From assembly GCF_024298905.1 (NCBI RefSeq), contig NZ_CP101154.1, positions 2,232,001 to 2,296,000 on the forward strand: 64,000 nucleotides of DNA, in the 5' to 3' direction. Under the pieces are notes generated by a model. That model was given only the letters and a program-made list of their open reading frames with translations, searched no databases and was not told where the DNA came from. A program made the translations under genes and the position numbers. Of this stretch, positions 1-9,572 are shown piece by piece; the first letter of the stretch is position 1, and every line of letters starts with the position of its first letter. The stretch comes from Natronomonas marina. GTDB taxonomy: Archaea; Halobacteriota; Halobacteria; Halobacteriales; Haloarculaceae.

Positions 1-1450
1 TCTCAATAGCAGTCTTGGCCGCCTCAATCTTGTCGGTTACCTCTTCCAAATCCCTGTTCGAGGAACGCTCTTCCCGCTTATTCTCTAACTTCTTGATTTC
101 CTGCTGTTTTTTCTGGATATCCTCTTCCCGATCCTCTATATCCTCTCGAAGATCTCTGATATCGTTTTCAAGCTGCTTGATGTTCTGTTCCAACGTGTCG
201 CGCTCGCTTTCATCCGGAACACCTCCTAACTCATCTAATAGTTCATCACGTCGTTCCTGCTTGCCCTCGATCTTACTCGTAATTTCTTCAAGGCGAACCT
301 GCTTGTCCCCAGGAGCATCTTCGGGTGGTTCAACAGAATCAAGCCTATCTCGCATCTCACGCAGTTCAACAATTCTTTCCGTGATTTGCTCTTTCAAGTC
401 CTCATCGTGGTCCTCGTGATCGTGCTGCTTCAGATATTCAATATCCTCATTTCCACAGATCGGACACTCACCCTCTCGGGCCTCCTCAGTTAATTCGTAG
501 ATAATCTGATTACGCTCAATCTCCGACAGCTGCTTATCGTATTCCTCAATCTGTCTCTCAAGCTCCTGCTTCAAATCGGCTATATCATCAAACAGAATAG
601 CGTAGCGGAGCTCCTTCCACGACTCGTTCAACTCAGAAAGAATCCTGACCTTATCCTGTTGCAGGTCCTGAATCGCCTCTTCTAAGTCGTTGATCTCCTC
701 AATCTTCTCCTCATTTAGCTCTTCTAGCTCCTCACGCGTCTCCTCCAGTATATCATTCTTTTCCTGAATCTTGTCACGATCTTCCTCATTTTGCTCCTTC
801 AGGTCCTTGATATCATCCCGGTACTCCGATATTTCTTGTACAATCTCGTCGCGCTCACTTGCTTCCTCCTCAATCTTATCTCGACGAGGAATCAACCGGT
901 CCTCCAGCAGATCCTCAAGATCGTTCTGAGCATTGATTATTGTTCGATGCTTGAGAACAGTCTCAATCTCACGCTTCACCTGCTGCCCGGCATCTTCCTC
1001 GATCAGCCTCTGGATTCGTTCGCCATCTAAAAAGAAAAAGTCCTTCAGCTGCTCAGGGAGGATCTCTTCGATCTGGTTCTGAGCCTCTTCATCAGAATAG
1101 GTATTGGTATTCCCGATTAATGTAGTCTCTTCGTATGCACGCCCCTGTGTATGGTTGAACCGGTCGATTTCCCGGATAAGAGTGTAGTTCCTCTCACCTT
1201 CTTTGAATTTGATTTCGACCGACATTTTCTCTTCTCGGTCCTGCTTTGCACGTTCGTTCCAGTGCTCCGAATAATTCGTGCCGGGCCCATCTCCACCGTA
1301 TAGACCCCACTGGATCGCTGTATGAAGACTGGTCTTTCCCCCTCCCTGATCACCTTCTACTACGTGTATAGAACCATCGCGGTCGGTGAGGTCCAAGTGA
1401 GAATCCCGGTATGGCCGGAAGTTGACTATCTCTATAGATTGTAGCTTCAT
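1..1450 (-). CDS. Rad50/DndD-like SMC-type ATPase, C-terminus outside window
   Basis: A coiled-coil ABC ATPase that runs off the left edge. The ATG is at 1448-1450 and overlaps the stop of the upstream 60-aa gene (ATGA). Residues 33-40 form a Walker A loop (GDQGGGKT) after a typical Rad50/DndD N-terminus (MKLQSIEIVNFRPY). A DndD-like stretch (QLKDFFFLDGER) follows near residue 130. A long Lys/Glu-rich coiled coil comes next, broken by CPIC at residues 329-332 (nt 455-466), which is placed like a Rad50 zinc hook. The second half of the coiled coil then begins, and the signature and Walker B motifs lie beyond the window. In Dnd, Rad50 and related systems such ATPases bind DNA and power nuclease or helicase partners. 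Here it is the third gene of a coupled operon with a PLD-helicase. The exact system type is uncertain. Confidence 0.82.
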   Translation of the reverse strand, partial: MKLQSIEIVNFRPYRDSHLDLTDRDGSIHVVEGDQGGGKTSLHTAIQWGLYGGDGPGTNYSEHWNERAKQDREEKMSVEIKFKEGERNYTLIREIDRFNHTQGRAYEETTLIGNTNTYSDEEAQNQIEEILPEQLKDFFFLDGERIQRLIEEDAGQQVKREIETVLKHRTIINAQNDLEDLLEDRLIPRRDKIEEEASERDEIVQEISEYRDDIKDLKEQNEEDRDKIQEKNDILEETREELEELNEEKIEEINDLEEAIQDLQQDKVRILSELNESWKELRYAILFDDIADLKQELERQIEEYDKQLSEIERNQIIYELTEEAREGECPICGNEDIEYLKQHDHEDHDEDLKEQITERIVELREMRDRLDSVEPPEDAPGDKQVRLEEITSKIEGKQERRDELLDELGGVPDESERDTLEQNIKQLENDIRDLREDIEDREEDIQKKQQEIKKLENKREERSSNRDLEEVTDKIEAAKTAIE

Positions 1451-1629
1451 TTTTTATCTTCGAGGTAGTTATCTAAGAATCCTTCAAGAGCGTCTTTCTT
1501 TCCGCGACGTCTTGTTTTGTAGAGTTGCTGATCCTCCCAGTCGAGGATTTCCCGTAACATCTGTTTCGTGTGGAAGTCGTCAACTTCCTCATCTAAGATA
1601 TCCTCGATGTCCGGATCAATTCCTGTCAT
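1447..1629 (-). CDS. 60-aa acidic linker protein of the helicase-ATPase operon
   Basis: A very small protein rich in Asp/Glu, with a short basic patch (RRRGKK) near residue 42. It has no recognisable domain. The reading frame is believable because it overlaps the helicase stop at its 5' end (ATGA at 1626-1629) and the ATPase start at its 3' end (ATGA at 1447-1450), so the three genes are translationally coupled. Predicted to be mostly helical. A role as adaptor between helicase and SMC-like ATPase is inference only. Confidence 0.6.
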   Translation of the reverse strand: MTGIDPDIEDILDEEVDDFHTKQMLREILDWEDQQLYKTRRRGKKDALEGFLDNYLEDKK

Positions 1630-3722
1630 TCGAGATCGTACTGCGTGATGGCACGACTTAATCTTAAAATACGGGGATCATTCTCCATCTTATTCGCTGC
1701 ATCGGCATTCATAATACGTAGACGCTGTAGTTCGCGCTCGATAAGCGAAATCTCAGCAGGGACAAGATCAGCCTCCCCTGCTTTGATTTTCTCAAGATCA
1801 ACTGGTAAAGTGACGAAGTCATAGAGATGGGCCGGTTCGTCACTTTCTGCTTCACGCAAGATACGGCCACGTCGCTGCACGGCCTCTCGCTCCGTGGTAG
1901 AACTCGTTACCAATATAGCTGAGTCACACTCAGGTACGTCGATACCCTCCGTAAGGCAATCAATAGAAACCAAGACATCAATTTTCCCACCCTCAAAATG
2001 AGTTAACAGATTCTCTTTTTCGCTGGAGGGGAGACGACCGAGGAATATCGAGACAGTCTTCGTAGTATGATCGTCGACTTCCTCGACAACCTGTTCAGTG
2101 TGCTCTTCAGTATTACAGTAAACTAAGGTCCGTGATCCTGCTTCATCAATCAACGACCTCGTAACATCCAGCTTAGCCGAACACTCCTTAACAATCCGAG
2201 CTCGGTCCATCACCTCAACCTTCAGATCCGGATGCCGATCTGAGACCTCAATCAGAGACTGGTCCTCATAGGACTTGTACGTATTATACAGGTGGGAAAT
2301 CTCGGTAGAATGATCACGGAACCGCTTCCGTTCGCTGTCCGACAAGACAACCGGGTGAATGTGGTAGTCGTACTCGCTAAGCACTTCATATTCTTCTATT
2401 GCATCTTCTATCGATATTTCGTGGATCGTGTCCCCGAAGTATTCGATAATAGCTTCATCGCCGGGATCGTCACGGAATGGCGTAGCACTCAAAGCGATTC
2501 TGGCTCGATCCGCTTCCAGATCCGGGAAGATGGTTCGGCGAAGATTAGAACCCAAGTTGTGTACCTCATCCGCAATCACTGCAATCCCCGACTCCTTAGT
2601 CGAATTCACTCGTTCGATGACGTCTTCCATCGTGCTAGGATGCATTGTTGACACCACGAACAGAGGAGCCGACCGCTCAGTAAAGAGATAGTTCTGCAAA
2701 CGTTCACGCCAATTCGTGTCTCCCAGACACCGGACGATACTGCTCTCCGGGAAGAACCGTGTGATATTGTCACCATCTACCCACTGATTGACCAAGTCCT
2801 TCGTCGGAGCAAAGACAACAACAATATCGGAGTCCTCAACCGCGTGCTGCATTGCCAAAAGCGAGGTCCAGGTTTTCCCTGTACCTGTCGCGTGATCAAG
2901 AACAAGCCGATTCCCGTTATCAAGAAATCTCTCGATAGCCTCTTCCTGATACGGCCGCAGTTCAATATCCTCACGGCCGCTTACCCCGCCACTCCCACCA
3001 GGAATAACTTCATCCCAGTCGGGCTCGGACTCCGGGGCTTTCTCGATTAGATCCCTGCGAAGCGCCTCCGGAAAATCGAACACAGCAGACTCCGGATCCT
3101 CATCATTCCATAGCTGCTCAAACTCATCTATCTGCTTATTCAGCCGCGTTTTCTCATCCCACTCATTTTCCTCAGATTCCACCCAGTTCCGGAAAAGGCT
3201 GAAGCTCTCTCGATTCTGCCGCAATGCTTTGAACGACTCATTGGGCGATCCGGTAATCCCGATTGCGTTATCCTCGTCATCTCTGAAGATAGCAACCTTC
3301 TGATGCCACTCCGCTTCTTGCTGTGTCTGCAGTCTCCCCAATTCATCGGTTACCACACCAACCTTGATCTGCAGAATATCCTCGGCAACCAGCCAAGCCA
3401 AGGCCTCAATAACCTCCTCACGGCTCCCCTGCTTGACCTTCTCCCACTCAATCCGTTCGGACAAAACCTCGTCAGAATGACCCTGATCAATCGCTTCAAT
3501 ATCCTCCTCATAAAGCACAATTCCAGGCAGAAGACGGATTGTCCCGCCGTTCTCGATGAATTCAGGCAGTCCTTCAGAAAACAGCTCCAAAACAGAAGAC
3601 GAAAAGCTGCCGGTAATCCGATCATAGTAAGTCGAGTGCTTGAGCGCAGGAATAAAGAACTCCTCTAAGATATCCACGTGCCCAGGATAGTATCCCTCCC
3701 ACTGGTAATCCCTCAGAGACAT
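1626..3722 (-). CDS. PLD-nuclease-domain SF2 helicase (restriction-type)
   Basis: A 698-aa fusion. The N-terminal domain (about 1-180) resembles a phospholipase-D superfamily nuclease, with a histidine-lysine motif (WHQKVAIF, H140/K142) followed by GSPNES near 158-163. The SF2 helicase core follows: ATGTGKT (278-284), DEVH (385-388), SAT (412-414) and QRRGRILR near 620. PLD-helicase fusions occur in several restriction and phage-defence systems, where the helicase translocates on DNA and the PLD domain cuts. It is the first gene of the overlapping three-gene operon 3722 to 1. The upstream intergenic region is shared with the divergent gene at 3874. The combination with a methylase and an SMC-like ATPase recalls helicase-methylase-ATPase (Hma-like) defence loci, but I cannot confirm the type. 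Confidence 0.85.
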   Translation of the reverse strand: MSLRDYQWEGYYPGHVDILEEFFIPALKHSTYYDRITGSFSSSVLELFSEGLPEFIENGGTIRLLPGIVLYEEDIEAIDQGHSDEVLSERIEWEKVKQGSREEVIEALAWLVAEDILQIKVGVVTDELGRLQTQQEAEWHQKVAIFRDDEDNAIGITGSPNESFKALRQNRESFSLFRNWVESEENEWDEKTRLNKQIDEFEQLWNDEDPESAVFDFPEALRRDLIEKAPESEPDWDEVIPGGSGGVSGREDIELRPYQEEAIERFLDNGNRLVLDHATGTGKTWTSLLAMQHAVEDSDIVVVFAPTKDLVNQWVDGDNITRFFPESSIVRCLGDTNWRERLQNYLFTERSAPLFVVSTMHPSTMEDVIERVNSTKESGIAVIADEVHNLGSNLRRTIFPDLEADRARIALSATPFRDDPGDEAIIEYFGDTIHEISIEDAIEEYEVLSEYDYHIHPVVLSDSERKRFRDHSTEISHLYNTYKSYEDQSLIEVSDRHPDLKVEVMDRARIVKECSAKLDVTRSLIDEAGSRTLVYCNTEEHTEQVVEEVDDHTTKTVSIFLGRLPSSEKENLLTHFEGGKIDVLVSIDCLTEGIDVPECDSAILVTSSTTEREAVQRRGRILREAESDEPAHLYDFVTLPVDLEKIKAGEADLVPAEISLIERELQRLRIMNADAANKMENDPRILRLSRAITQYDLE

Positions 3723-3822
3723 CTACCACCATAGAGTACCCGAACTACAATAGAAATTGCCCTGTTGAGATTCCAGTTATTGATCGGCTTTTGGATTACA
3801 TACCGAGATTCGACCGCCGGAG

Positions 3823-3861
3823 TATTTTTACTTTGACAGAAGCGTTACAATCTCTGGAGGT
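3823..3861 (+). promoter_or_regulatory. Putative TATA box and SD before the 3874 gene
   Basis: An AT-rich TATTTTTA (3823-3830) is followed by GGAGGT (3856-3861), 12 nt before the ATG at 3874. The divergent helicase start at 3722 shares this intergenic region. Confidence 0.4.
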
Positions 3862-3873
3862 ATTTGGACGACT

Positions 3874-4362
3874 ATGACTAATTGGGAGATGCTCTTTGAG
3901 ACAATGGAGGAAGAGAATCCCGAGTGGGGATTCGAAGAGCTGGTTCGAGAAATGATTCGTCAGCAGACAGGTTTCGACTGCGAAAAAAAGCAGGTACTGG
4001 GACGGTCAGGAAATCACTATGAGGTTGATGCCGTACCCCTGATCAAAGGGCGTCAGAACGAAAGATATCTTCACCTCATCAATATCAAGGATACCATCAT
4101 AGCAGATACCAACAACAGTACTTGGTACAATCACGTTGATCGAGCACACGCCCGGATGGATGAAGTGGGCGGAGACTTCATTCCTAAATCACTCGTTCTA
4201 CGTGAATTCAGTGATGTAGGGGATCGGTCATTCAAAGCCGAATTCGCATCAATCGGAGCCCGCATCATTGATATCGAGTCATTTGGAACCCTAATCGAGG
4301 AAATCGAACTATTCGCAGAAAATCCTGCTCTATTTACTCAGCGACCCCTCGTTGACGAATAA
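3874..4362 (+). CDS. Mrr-like restriction-endonuclease-fold protein, degenerate
   Basis: A 162-aa protein beginning with FEELVREMI and a hydrophilic lead into HYEVDAVP (D52 region), then a beta strand LHLINIKD. This spacing recalls the D...(E/Q)xK core of Mrr-type REase-fold nucleases, but the expected E/Q before x-K is Asn (NIK). It may therefore be inactive, or may serve in DNA or protein binding. The gene stands alone on the plus strand between two minus-strand operons and has its own SD. It is convergent with the MORC-methylase gene, 49 bp away. The assignment rests on pattern only. A small unrelated DNA-binding protein remains possible. Confidence 0.5.
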   Translation: MTNWEMLFETMEEENPEWGFEELVREMIRQQTGFDCEKKQVLGRSGNHYEVDAVPLIKGRQNERYLHLINIKDTIIADTNNSTWYNHVDRAHARMDEVGGDFIPKSLVLREFSDVGDRSFKAEFASIGARIIDIESFGTLIEEIELFAENPALFTQRPLVDE

Positions 4363-4411
4363 CCCTCGTCACAGGATGATTGTTGCACAAATAGGAATCA
4401 GCACCAGACGC

Positions 4412-7345
4412 CTAACTGAGGGCTAACTCGTCGATTCCAAGAATCTCTATCTGATCTGCAGTCTCATCTTTACTTCCTTCTTGACTTCCCCCGCGACGCG
4501 GATTGTCCACAGAAAGACCAACGTTGCTCACAATCGGCGGCCACTCCTTCTGGGCGAATTCCTGTCTCCATTTGTTCGTCCCGACAGCCCGTTCGACCCA
4601 ATCAGACAGGCTAATCTTCTCCTTGTAATCGTAATGCCGTCCCCCCTCGTAGACATACAGATCGCCAATAGACGACATCTCAGATTGTGTTATTGCCTGT
4701 TCAAGAAATTCGCTGGTAGAATATACGTTGATAGTCGGATTGATTCCGTAAGAGGCACTGATCCCGTCGGCTGCAATCGACCGTAGGCTTTGCTGAAGAT
4801 TGGATTGAAGTTCCTCGTTCAGATCGTCGTCAACAATATAGTAGATATCCGAGTCGATAAACCGATCCTGATCAGTTGATCGGACGTTTATCTCCCGACA
4901 AAGGTGGAAAGCAGTGTGGATAGTCAGATCATCGTGCGAACCACCATTCGACTCCTTTCCGTGTTTCCGAAGAAGTTCACGGATATGCTTTATTTGCCGT
5001 AGACCTCCGATCACCTTCGCCAGATCTTCCTGTTGCTCAGATGTCTGAGACCGAAGCCGATCCCCGTACTTCTCTGAGATCTCATTCTTGACCGAGTTAT
5101 ATGCCTCACAATACTTTGGGCTCAGCTCGAAGCCGATAGAGCGACGTCCCATAATGTCGGCCACAGCAGGTACCGTTCCCGACCCGGCAAACGGGTCGAG
5201 CGCTATCGAATCCTGTTTCGTGGTCAAGCGTAGAATTCGCTCCACAAGCGCAGTGGGGAACGGTGCTGGATGATCCAGTGAATCAATCCCGCCAAATGAA
5301 CCCTGAGGAGGGGTTACGTGCTCCCAGATATTGTCCGGGACCTTACCTCGTGGATGATATCTTTCCGGATATTCGACCCACCACTGCTTGAACTGTGTCG
5401 GATCTGCTATACGTGTCTTGTCAACGTCAAACTCGAAGGAATCGGTTTTGCTGAAGCACAGGATGTACTCGAAGACGTTCCTGAACTGGCCGTCGCTGTT
5501 GTAGGGTAAGGCCCGGGTCTTGTTCCAGATAACGATATCTTGCAGCAGCCACGAATCCGACTTACGGTTATGGGTGTAGTCACATTCACGGCAGGTGAGT
5601 TGATGATCAAGCTGGTCTAGTCGCAGCGAAGAGCCACACTCAGGACATTGATCTATCCCTGATAAGTTCTGGCAAATAGAAGCAATATCGTTAGGGAGTT
5701 GGACGATTTCACCGTTGTTCTTGAACGTGTTCACCACCACCCAGAGAGTCCCGGAGTCTTTGGTAACGTTGTATACCTGCTGGAAGACCTCTCGCATCTC
5801 CTCAAGATACTGGTCGTATGAACCGCTTTGACCCAGCTGCTCCTCCGCTTCATACCCATAATCCTTGAGGTCGAAGTACGGCGGCGAAGTCAACGTTGCA
5901 TCGACAAAACCGCCTTCATCGGGAACATCATCGAACCCTCGAAGAGTCTCCTCCAGCTTCATCGAATCCTGCTGGTGGATTTCAAAAAGGTCATCAGCAG
6001 CGGAAAGACTGGACGTATCGATAGAGGGGCCAATATCAGCCGCTCCCGAGGAGGGCTCCGTAGAGTCTACCTCTCCAGTTGTGGTGGTTTCAGTCTCCAA
6101 CTCGGACTCGTCATATGCTTCGTCATACCGCTTCCCCTCTGGCTGGTATTCGTCGCTGGAGAGGATTTCACACAGGTTCTGCCATAATGTGCTGTTGGTA
6201 TCGACGCGAACCTTTTTATTGTCCGTTGGAACCTCGTCCGTCCCTTCCTTCGGGAAGATACGGACCTCACCCCCGAAATAGTTGTACTCGTTATTCCTGA
6301 TTAGGTCGAAAAGATCAGTGAATACCGAGGTCATCAAGATACGGCCATTAGCATAGATATCGACACCCTGCTTGGACTGGTTGGGTCTGAATCTGGTTCT
6401 GAACCGTCCACTTGTAGTGAAGAGACCAGGATAGTCGTCGGCCAGCTCACTGGTCATCGCGTCGAAATCAAGCGTTCCGCGTTCGAACTCTACCTGATAC
6501 ACTGCACCGTCATCACCCTCTATTTCAAACGAATCCTCCGCGTAAGGTGTCGGCGGGTCTTGATCGTTCGACACGTACTTGGGGAAGATTGGAATAACAG
6601 GTAAAGAGCCGCTCTTCCCGTTGGTCTCATCCTCGTAGTCGATGTATATCTCGTTCTCAGAGTGAACGGAGAGCAGCCGACGGAACTTGACTCCGAGCAG
6701 CTCTCGTAGTGTCTGTGCTTTGATTTCGAGTGATTTGGCTGATGGCCAGACGTCGTTATCGAACTTGGGTCGGCTACAGCTGACGTGAACACGGGTTCCA
6801 CTTTCGTATTCACCAAGGCTGTGATTACCGATACCTAACCCATCAATCCAGGCGTCATCATCGGCGCGAGAGATAGGCAGATCCGCGGTGATAGGCCCGT
6901 CAACCCGGTATCTCTCTGATCCACTGGCCTGGGTTACCAGTGTAAACCATTCGCTCTCGGGTGTGGGATTAGCCTGCGACAGAGTTTCCTCGAACCAAGC
7001 AAGGCTGGCTTTCAGACCCCAGCCAACGTTGTTCAGGATACCGTTGGATTCCTTCTTGTTCCCGGTTCGGAAGATTTCATTCTGAAGAGCTTCCCTGCTG
7101 ATACCTGGTCCATTATCGGCAATAGTCGTTCGGACAGTGTTCTCGGTGCGTCGAAGCGTGATTACTATCTTAATCGGGGTCTCCGGATCATCGAAGTATG
7201 CCTCGTTCTTCACCACGGACGAGACCGAGTTGTCGATTAGTTCCTGGAGCGCATCCTGATACCTTTCGTGCTGCTTTGCCATTCCCGAGGCCAACGTGGA
7301 GAGTTCTACCTCGGAATCGCAGGTCGCCCTGGTCTGACGACTCAT
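4412..7345 (-). CDS. MORC-type GHKL ATPase fused to DNA methyltransferase
   Basis: A 977-aa fusion. Residues 33-115 carry GHKL ATPase motifs: N-box ELIDN (35-39), DNGPG (77-81) and GWGLKAS (108-114). A MORC-like transducer region follows (GTRVHVSC near 183-190, GVDIYANGRIL near 327-337). An acidic Thr/Ser linker (about 403-452) leads to a beta-order DNA methyltransferase with catalytic TSPPY (486-490), an inserted zinc ribbon (C567, C570, C585, C588) and the AdoMet site DPFAGSGT (717-724). TSPPY is usual for N4-cytosine or related amino-methyltransferases. The C-terminal approximately 200 residues form a shared extra domain (SIGDLYVY, PPIVSNVGL). Iyer, Abhiman and Aravind (2008) described MORC ATPases in prokaryotic restriction-modification loci. 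It is homologous along its length to the two separate proteins at 7613 and 9573. Confidence 0.88.
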   Translation of the reverse strand: MSRQTRATCDSEVELSTLASGMAKQHERYQDALQELIDNSVSSVVKNEAYFDDPETPIKIVITLRRTENTVRTTIADNGPGISREALQNEIFRTGNKKESNGILNNVGWGLKASLAWFEETLSQANPTPESEWFTLVTQASGSERYRVDGPITADLPISRADDDAWIDGLGIGNHSLGEYESGTRVHVSCSRPKFDNDVWPSAKSLEIKAQTLRELLGVKFRRLLSVHSENEIYIDYEDETNGKSGSLPVIPIFPKYVSNDQDPPTPYAEDSFEIEGDDGAVYQVEFERGTLDFDAMTSELADDYPGLFTTSGRFRTRFRPNQSKQGVDIYANGRILMTSVFTDLFDLIRNNEYNYFGGEVRIFPKEGTDEVPTDNKKVRVDTNSTLWQNLCEILSSDEYQPEGKRYDEAYDESELETETTTTGEVDSTEPSSGAADIGPSIDTSSLSAADDLFEIHQQDSMKLEETLRGFDDVPDEGGFVDATLTSPPYFDLKDYGYEAEEQLGQSGSYDQYLEEMREVFQQVYNVTKDSGTLWVVVNTFKNNGEIVQLPNDIASICQNLSGIDQCPECGSSLRLDQLDHQLTCRECDYTHNRKSDSWLLQDIVIWNKTRALPYNSDGQFRNVFEYILCFSKTDSFEFDVDKTRIADPTQFKQWWVEYPERYHPRGKVPDNIWEHVTPPQGSFGGIDSLDHPAPFPTALVERILRLTTKQDSIALDPFAGSGTVPAVADIMGRRSIGFELSPKYCEAYNSVKNEISEKYGDRLRSQTSEQQEDLAKVIGGLRQIKHIRELLRKHGKESNGGSHDDLTIHTAFHLCREINVRSTDQDRFIDSDIYYIVDDDLNEELQSNLQQSLRSIAADGISASYGINPTINVYSTSEFLEQAITQSEMSSIGDLYVYEGGRHYDYKEKISLSDWVERAVGTNKWRQEFAQKEWPPIVSNVGLSVDNPRRGGSQEGSKDETADQIEILGIDELALS

Positions 7346-7612
7346 AGTTGTCTCCGGGGAGAGGAAGATTCACCAGTTGAGAGCCGCTTAAAAGCAATCT
7401 TGTTGAGCGCCAACGCGTTATCGGAGATAAATCCGGGCTGGCGGTCCGAAGCAACCATTATAGCAGACTCAAATTGATCTAGATGTTTTAAGTTTTCTGA
7501 TCGTTCCTGACACGTTTCTCGGACCAGTTCCCTAGTTACAGTGCTGTAGGCCTGTGGATAGAGGCCAAGGGTTCTTTGATGTTATATGGGTGGAGGTTAT
7601 CTACTACGTACG
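7346..7612. other. Divergent intergenic region between the two MORC/methylase operons
   Basis: This 267-bp gap separates the two oppositely directed operons, so both promoters should lie here. No clear gene is seen. An ATG at 7586 is in frame with the methyltransferase, but the better homology-supported start is 7613. GGTGGAGGT (7588-7596) may serve as ribosome binding site for the latter at long spacing. No strong inverted repeat was noted. Confidence 0.35.
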
Positions 7613-9172
7613 ATGGGTGAGACTTCGGATTCCGTCTTTGATATCCATCAAGCTGATGCGCGGAATCTAAAATCTGAGCTCGAAAAATGGTTTGAATCAA
7701 CTGATGGAGTGGTAGATGCAATCATTACTTCGCCTCCTTACGCCGATATGCAGGACTACGGCGACCAGGAAGGACAAATAGGCGAACAACTGTATGAGGA
7801 CTTTCTAGAAGACCTACGTACCATTTTCAAGCAGTGCTACAATGTGGCCTCTGACGAGAGTACACTGTGGATTGTCACAGATACCTTTCGTCGGAACAAC
7901 CGTATTGTCCGTCCTCCGTTCGATATCGCTGATGAGTTGGAAAATCTGGAAAAGCGCCGTCTCTGTCCTGACGAAGACTGTAATGGCCGGCTTCAGCGCG
8001 ACAGAGGAACCGGAATACTGCACTGCGACATCTGTGGTGAAGAGGTCAATCCTCTCGATGAATCTTGGCAGCTGAAAGATCATCTTATATGGAACAAGCA
8101 ACGGACGCGTCCCTGGCGAAAAAAAGGCCAGCTACGGAACATCTACGAACATATCTCGATGTACGCCAAGACGGATGACTACAAATACAACGCTGACTCC
8201 ATCCGTATTCAAGATACAGACGAATTCGGCCGATGGTGGGTAAATTACCCAGAGAGATACCATCCGAAAGGAAAATTACCTGAGAACATATGGGAGTTTC
8301 CGATCCCCAAACAGGGAGAGTGGGGGCCCAAACTCAACTACCATCCTAGCCCGTTTCCGGAACCTCTCGTCGAACGAATCATCAAATTAGCCACCGACCC
8401 CGGCGACACCGTCTTAGACCCGTTTGCCGGCGTTGGATCCACACTGGCAGTGGCGGAACGACTAAACCGTCGTCCGATTGGATTCGAACTCAATGAAGAG
8501 TTCATTGAACACTATCATAATCACGTCCTACCTTCGGTGGGTAAGCAGAAGACCGAACAGCAAACCCTAGTTGATGAGGACTCTAGACACAATCTCGAAT
8601 ACCTGATCTGGACACTTCGAATTCACAAATACGCTTTCCGACTACAAAGAGAACTGGTTAGCAACGAAGAAATCGGCATCCAACGGGAAGATTTCAACTC
8701 TGTGTTGGCGGTGACTGACCCGGAAACTATCGGTACCGATACCCGGCCCCAGACACAGCTGTACTACCTCGGCACCGACAAAGTCCGAAATCTCAAAGAC
8801 ACATTCGATCAAGCAGCAGAAAACTTGATCTCTGCAAACAGGGGGTCTGGAGACTATTACGAAGTTGACTTCGAACTAAACGCATATCCCGTCGAGGACT
8901 GGTTCGAAGGGACTGTTTCCCAAGTACTCGATCTCTCTTCTATTGATCATCTATATGTCTATTCTGACGGTGTCCACCACTGGTATCAAGCCGAAATCAC
9001 GTTCGACCAGTGGAAATCGATGGTCGCTAACAGCGAGTGGAAACGATACCAGAGTACTCACTGGACACCCCTTGTCTCGAATCTTGGTATCCAAGTTGAA
9101 AATCCTCAACAGGAGGTCGAGAAGGTTGATAAACACCAGACGGTACTTAGAAATTTTAATGAGGATGTATGA
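7613..9172 (+). CDS. Stand-alone DNA methyltransferase, paralogue of the fused one
   Basis: About 519 aa, or 528 if started at 7586. Motif order is that of beta-class amino-methyltransferases: TSPPY (39-43), an inserted zinc ribbon (C118, C123, C138, C141), then DPFAGVGS (269-276). The protein aligns with the methyltransferase half of the 4412-7345 fusion almost end to end. Shared blocks include WWVNYPERYHPKGKLP, the region before the AdoMet motif, and the C-terminal block SIDHLYVY...TPLVSNLGI. It probably modifies host DNA for self/non-self discrimination; the target base and site are unknown. It is the first gene of a plus-strand operon continuing with a MORC ATPase, McrB-like and McrC-like genes, but about 400 bp separate it from the next start, so a second promoter is possible. 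Confidence 0.88.
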   Translation: MGETSDSVFDIHQADARNLKSELEKWFESTDGVVDAIITSPPYADMQDYGDQEGQIGEQLYEDFLEDLRTIFKQCYNVASDESTLWIVTDTFRRNNRIVRPPFDIADELENLEKRRLCPDEDCNGRLQRDRGTGILHCDICGEEVNPLDESWQLKDHLIWNKQRTRPWRKKGQLRNIYEHISMYAKTDDYKYNADSIRIQDTDEFGRWWVNYPERYHPKGKLPENIWEFPIPKQGEWGPKLNYHPSPFPEPLVERIIKLATDPGDTVLDPFAGVGSTLAVAERLNRRPIGFELNEEFIEHYHNHVLPSVGKQKTEQQTLVDEDSRHNLEYLIWTLRIHKYAFRLQRELVSNEEIGIQREDFNSVLAVTDPETIGTDTRPQTQLYYLGTDKVRNLKDTFDQAAENLISANRGSGDYYEVDFELNAYPVEDWFEGTVSQVLDLSSIDHLYVYSDGVHHWYQAEITFDQWKSMVANSEWKRYQSTHWTPLVSNLGIQVENPQQEVEKVDKHQTVLRNFNEDV

Positions 9173-9572
9173 CATTCCCTATCTATAGGTCCTCTTCAAT
9201 ATAATCAGTTGGAATTCCCCTGTTGATCAGCTCCTTCTCTTTACTATAGTATCGGTCTGGTAGGGGGTGTCTGATCACTCTAGCGCTATGAACACAACCT
9301 GCGGCAACTGCCACTTTTTCGCCCGTGTCCGGGCACTTTTGTTCGGATTTATCTGGTGGGAAGTGGCAACAACTTTGAAGAACTACACCGAGGGCACGGC
9401 AGATGATATTCTTGTATTTTTCGAAGGCACCGCTCCTTATCGGCTTTCGATGAGCACACAAAGACAAAGTAGGGGGGGCTATTTCAACATATATGATACT
9501 GAAACCGGCTCGCGTTCGCTCTCCAGTCCACACCTCATCCCCGCTAGGGAGAGTTGGAGGGTGGGTGAAAGC
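9173..9572 (+). other. 400-bp gap upstream of the MORC gene
   Basis: Both strands are open over much of this stretch, but neither reading has recognisable domains. The plus-strand frame continues into the MORC gene from an ATG at 9267. The extra 102 residues have no counterpart in the fused paralogue, while the ATG at 9573 follows GGAGG (9556-9560), so I treat 9267-9572 as leader. The minus-strand reading (9183-9653) has a CPDTGEK segment of unknown value. Confidence 0.35.

Noticed and set aside
1-419. Serine-rich plus-strand frame at the left edge
   Set aside because: It is antisense of the coiled coil of the SMC-like ATPase.
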